From an uncultured Bacilli bacterium (lineage in GTDB: Bacteria > Bacillota_I > Bacilli_A > RF39 > UBA660), in NCBI GenBank assembly GCA_910587065.1, contig CAJUMA010000002.1:97121-161120 (forward strand): 64,000 nt of DNA, read 5' to 3'. The notes beneath the pieces were generated by a model. It worked only from the letters and a program-made list of their open reading frames with translations, had not been told where the DNA came from and did not search any database. Below are positions 63,135 through 64,000 of the stretch, piece after piece; position 1 is the first letter of the stretch; each line of letters starts with the position of its first letter. The translations under genes and the position numbers were made by a program.

Positions 63135-64000
63135 TTGGCTTATTTAACTACAATAAAAACAGCAATCGCGATATTTCCTTGTCTTGCTTTGCTATTTACG
63201 TTGCCGTTTATAATTTTCCAGTACCATAAATATGGATCTATTAATTTCTTTCGTGCTTTAATCATTTATTCATTCGTATTATATTTAATTACTATGTATT
63301 TTTTAGTTATATTGCCGCTTCCTAAAATAACTGAGGTGGTTGCATGTCCAAGAATGATTAGGCTAATACCTTTAACATTTATTAAGGATTTTCTAAATGA
63401 AACATCTTTTGTACTAGGTAAGCCGAGTACGTATATTAAAGCACTTTTAGAGCCATGTTTTTATACAGTTGTATTTAATTTATTTATGACAGTCCCTTTT
63501 GGAATGTATTTAAGATATTATTTCAAATGTAATTTAAAGAAAACAATTATTTATAGTTTTTTCTTAAGTTTGTTTTTTGAACTTACGCAACTTAGCCGTT
63601 TATATTTTATTTATCCTTATCAATATCGGGTATTTGATGTAGATGATTTAATTATTAATACTTTAGGGGGAATGATAGGATACTTCGTAATGGGTATAAT
63701 AAAACCTATGCTACCAACAAGAGAAGAAATAGATAAAGAATCTCTACGTAAAAGTAAAGTTGTATCAGGACTCAGACGAATTATAACATTTGAATTTGAC
63801 TGTTTTCTGTATTTACTTATATTTATTTTCCTAAGTATTTTTATTAAGACTAAAAAATTGTTTTTAATAACTTTTATAATTTATTATATATTAATTCCGT
63901 GCATAACAAAGGGCTATACTTTAGGAAGTAAGTTTTTAAATGTTCGTTTAGAATATTTAAAAAATAGATTAATAAACTCAACATTTAGAATTGTTTTTCT
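63135..64000 (+). CDS. VanZ-like protein with C-terminal RDD-type region, cut by the window edge
   Basis: The frame starts with TTG one base after the bceB stop and is still open at the right edge, giving at least 288 residues. It shows several membrane helices, the VanZ-type segment FFLSLFFELTQL...R.FDVDDLIINTLGGMIGY (read in parts), then a second block of hydrophobic helices with FLNVRLEYL near the end, resembling an RDD domain. VanZ relatives raise resistance to glycopeptide antibiotics. Linkage to BceRSAB suggests a shared envelope-stress role. Confidence 0.8.
   Translation, partial: MAYLTTIKTAIAIFPCLALLFTLPFIIFQYHKYGSINFFRALIIYSFVLYLITMYFLVILPLPKITEVVACPRMIRLIPLTFIKDFLNETSFVLGKPSTYIKALLEPCFYTVVFNLFMTVPFGMYLRYYFKCNLKKTIIYSFFLSLFFELTQLSRLYFIYPYQYRVFDVDDLIINTLGGMIGYFVMGIIKPMLPTREEIDKESLRKSKVVSGLRRIITFEFDCFLYLLIFIFLSIFIKTKKLFLITFIIYYILIPCITKGYTLGSKFLNVRLEYLKNRLINSTFRIVF

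Overview
The window is strongly AT-rich DNA from a low-GC Gram-positive (Bacillota) chromosome. Gene order and content support this: ybxB-rpoB-rpoC, ireB-ruvX-DUF1292-mltG-trmR-trhP1-trhP2-greA, ruvA-ruvB-queA-tgt, a PolC-type replicative polymerase, RNase HIII, a dlt-type operon and a BceRSAB module. TGA is a stop codon (ybxB ends with it) and no confident gene reads through TGA, so the standard bacterial code applies. Small gene sizes, several decaying genes and oversized cysteine-containing surface proteins suggest a host-associated, uncultured lineage of Bacilli or a Mollicutes neighbour; that placement is inference.

Layout. 1-1885: the end of a mobile element with a large serine recombinase that runs off the left edge, plus a small unknown gene. 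1985-4688: a very compact integrated element flanked by an exact 18-bp direct repeat. Its right copy is the 3' end of a tRNA-His gene. It carries only a two-tyrosine HUH replication initiator, a 72-codon gene, a tyrosine integrase and a repeat-rich regulatory stretch. 4881-12693: an OmpR-type two-component system followed by a dlt-like operon, in which a fold-III PLP enzyme sits between dltA and dltC. 12759-21503: housekeeping genes (holA, rnhC, cvpA, trxA, ireB, ruvX, mltG, tRNA U34 modification genes, greA). 21583-29646: ybxB and the rpoBC operon behind a consensus promoter. 29780-34060: a giant secreted protein ending in a family 3 glycosidase, behind a promoter interrupted by a run of 17 A. 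34142-35453: a membrane protein, a gene remnant and a candidate stand-alone non-coding RNA. 35522-41275: an unusually long PolC with several insertions. 41360-50951: a Rieske oxidoreductase, a YjcZ-like mini-protein, ruvA, a nucleotidase pseudogene, ruvB, a degenerate HD-GYP protein, queA, tgt, a pilin-like protein and a decayed locus. 51188-58432: rplS, lepB, a uracil-DNA-glycosylase-like protein, a paralogous lipoprotein/membrane-protein pair, mutT and maf. 58532-64000: a BceRS-BceAB antimicrobial-peptide module and a VanZ-type protein cut by the right edge.

How the genes work together. Two separate envelope-defence systems are present: the dlt-like aminoacylation operon next to a two-component system, and the BceRSAB-VanZ block with recognisable BceR operators upstream of both bceR and bceA. 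The strongest leads for undescribed biology are the altered dlt operon, the 2.7-kb replicon in tRNA-His, the repeat-bearing RNA upstream of polC, the enlarged PolC, and the possibly phase-variable lectin-like/glycosidase surface protein.
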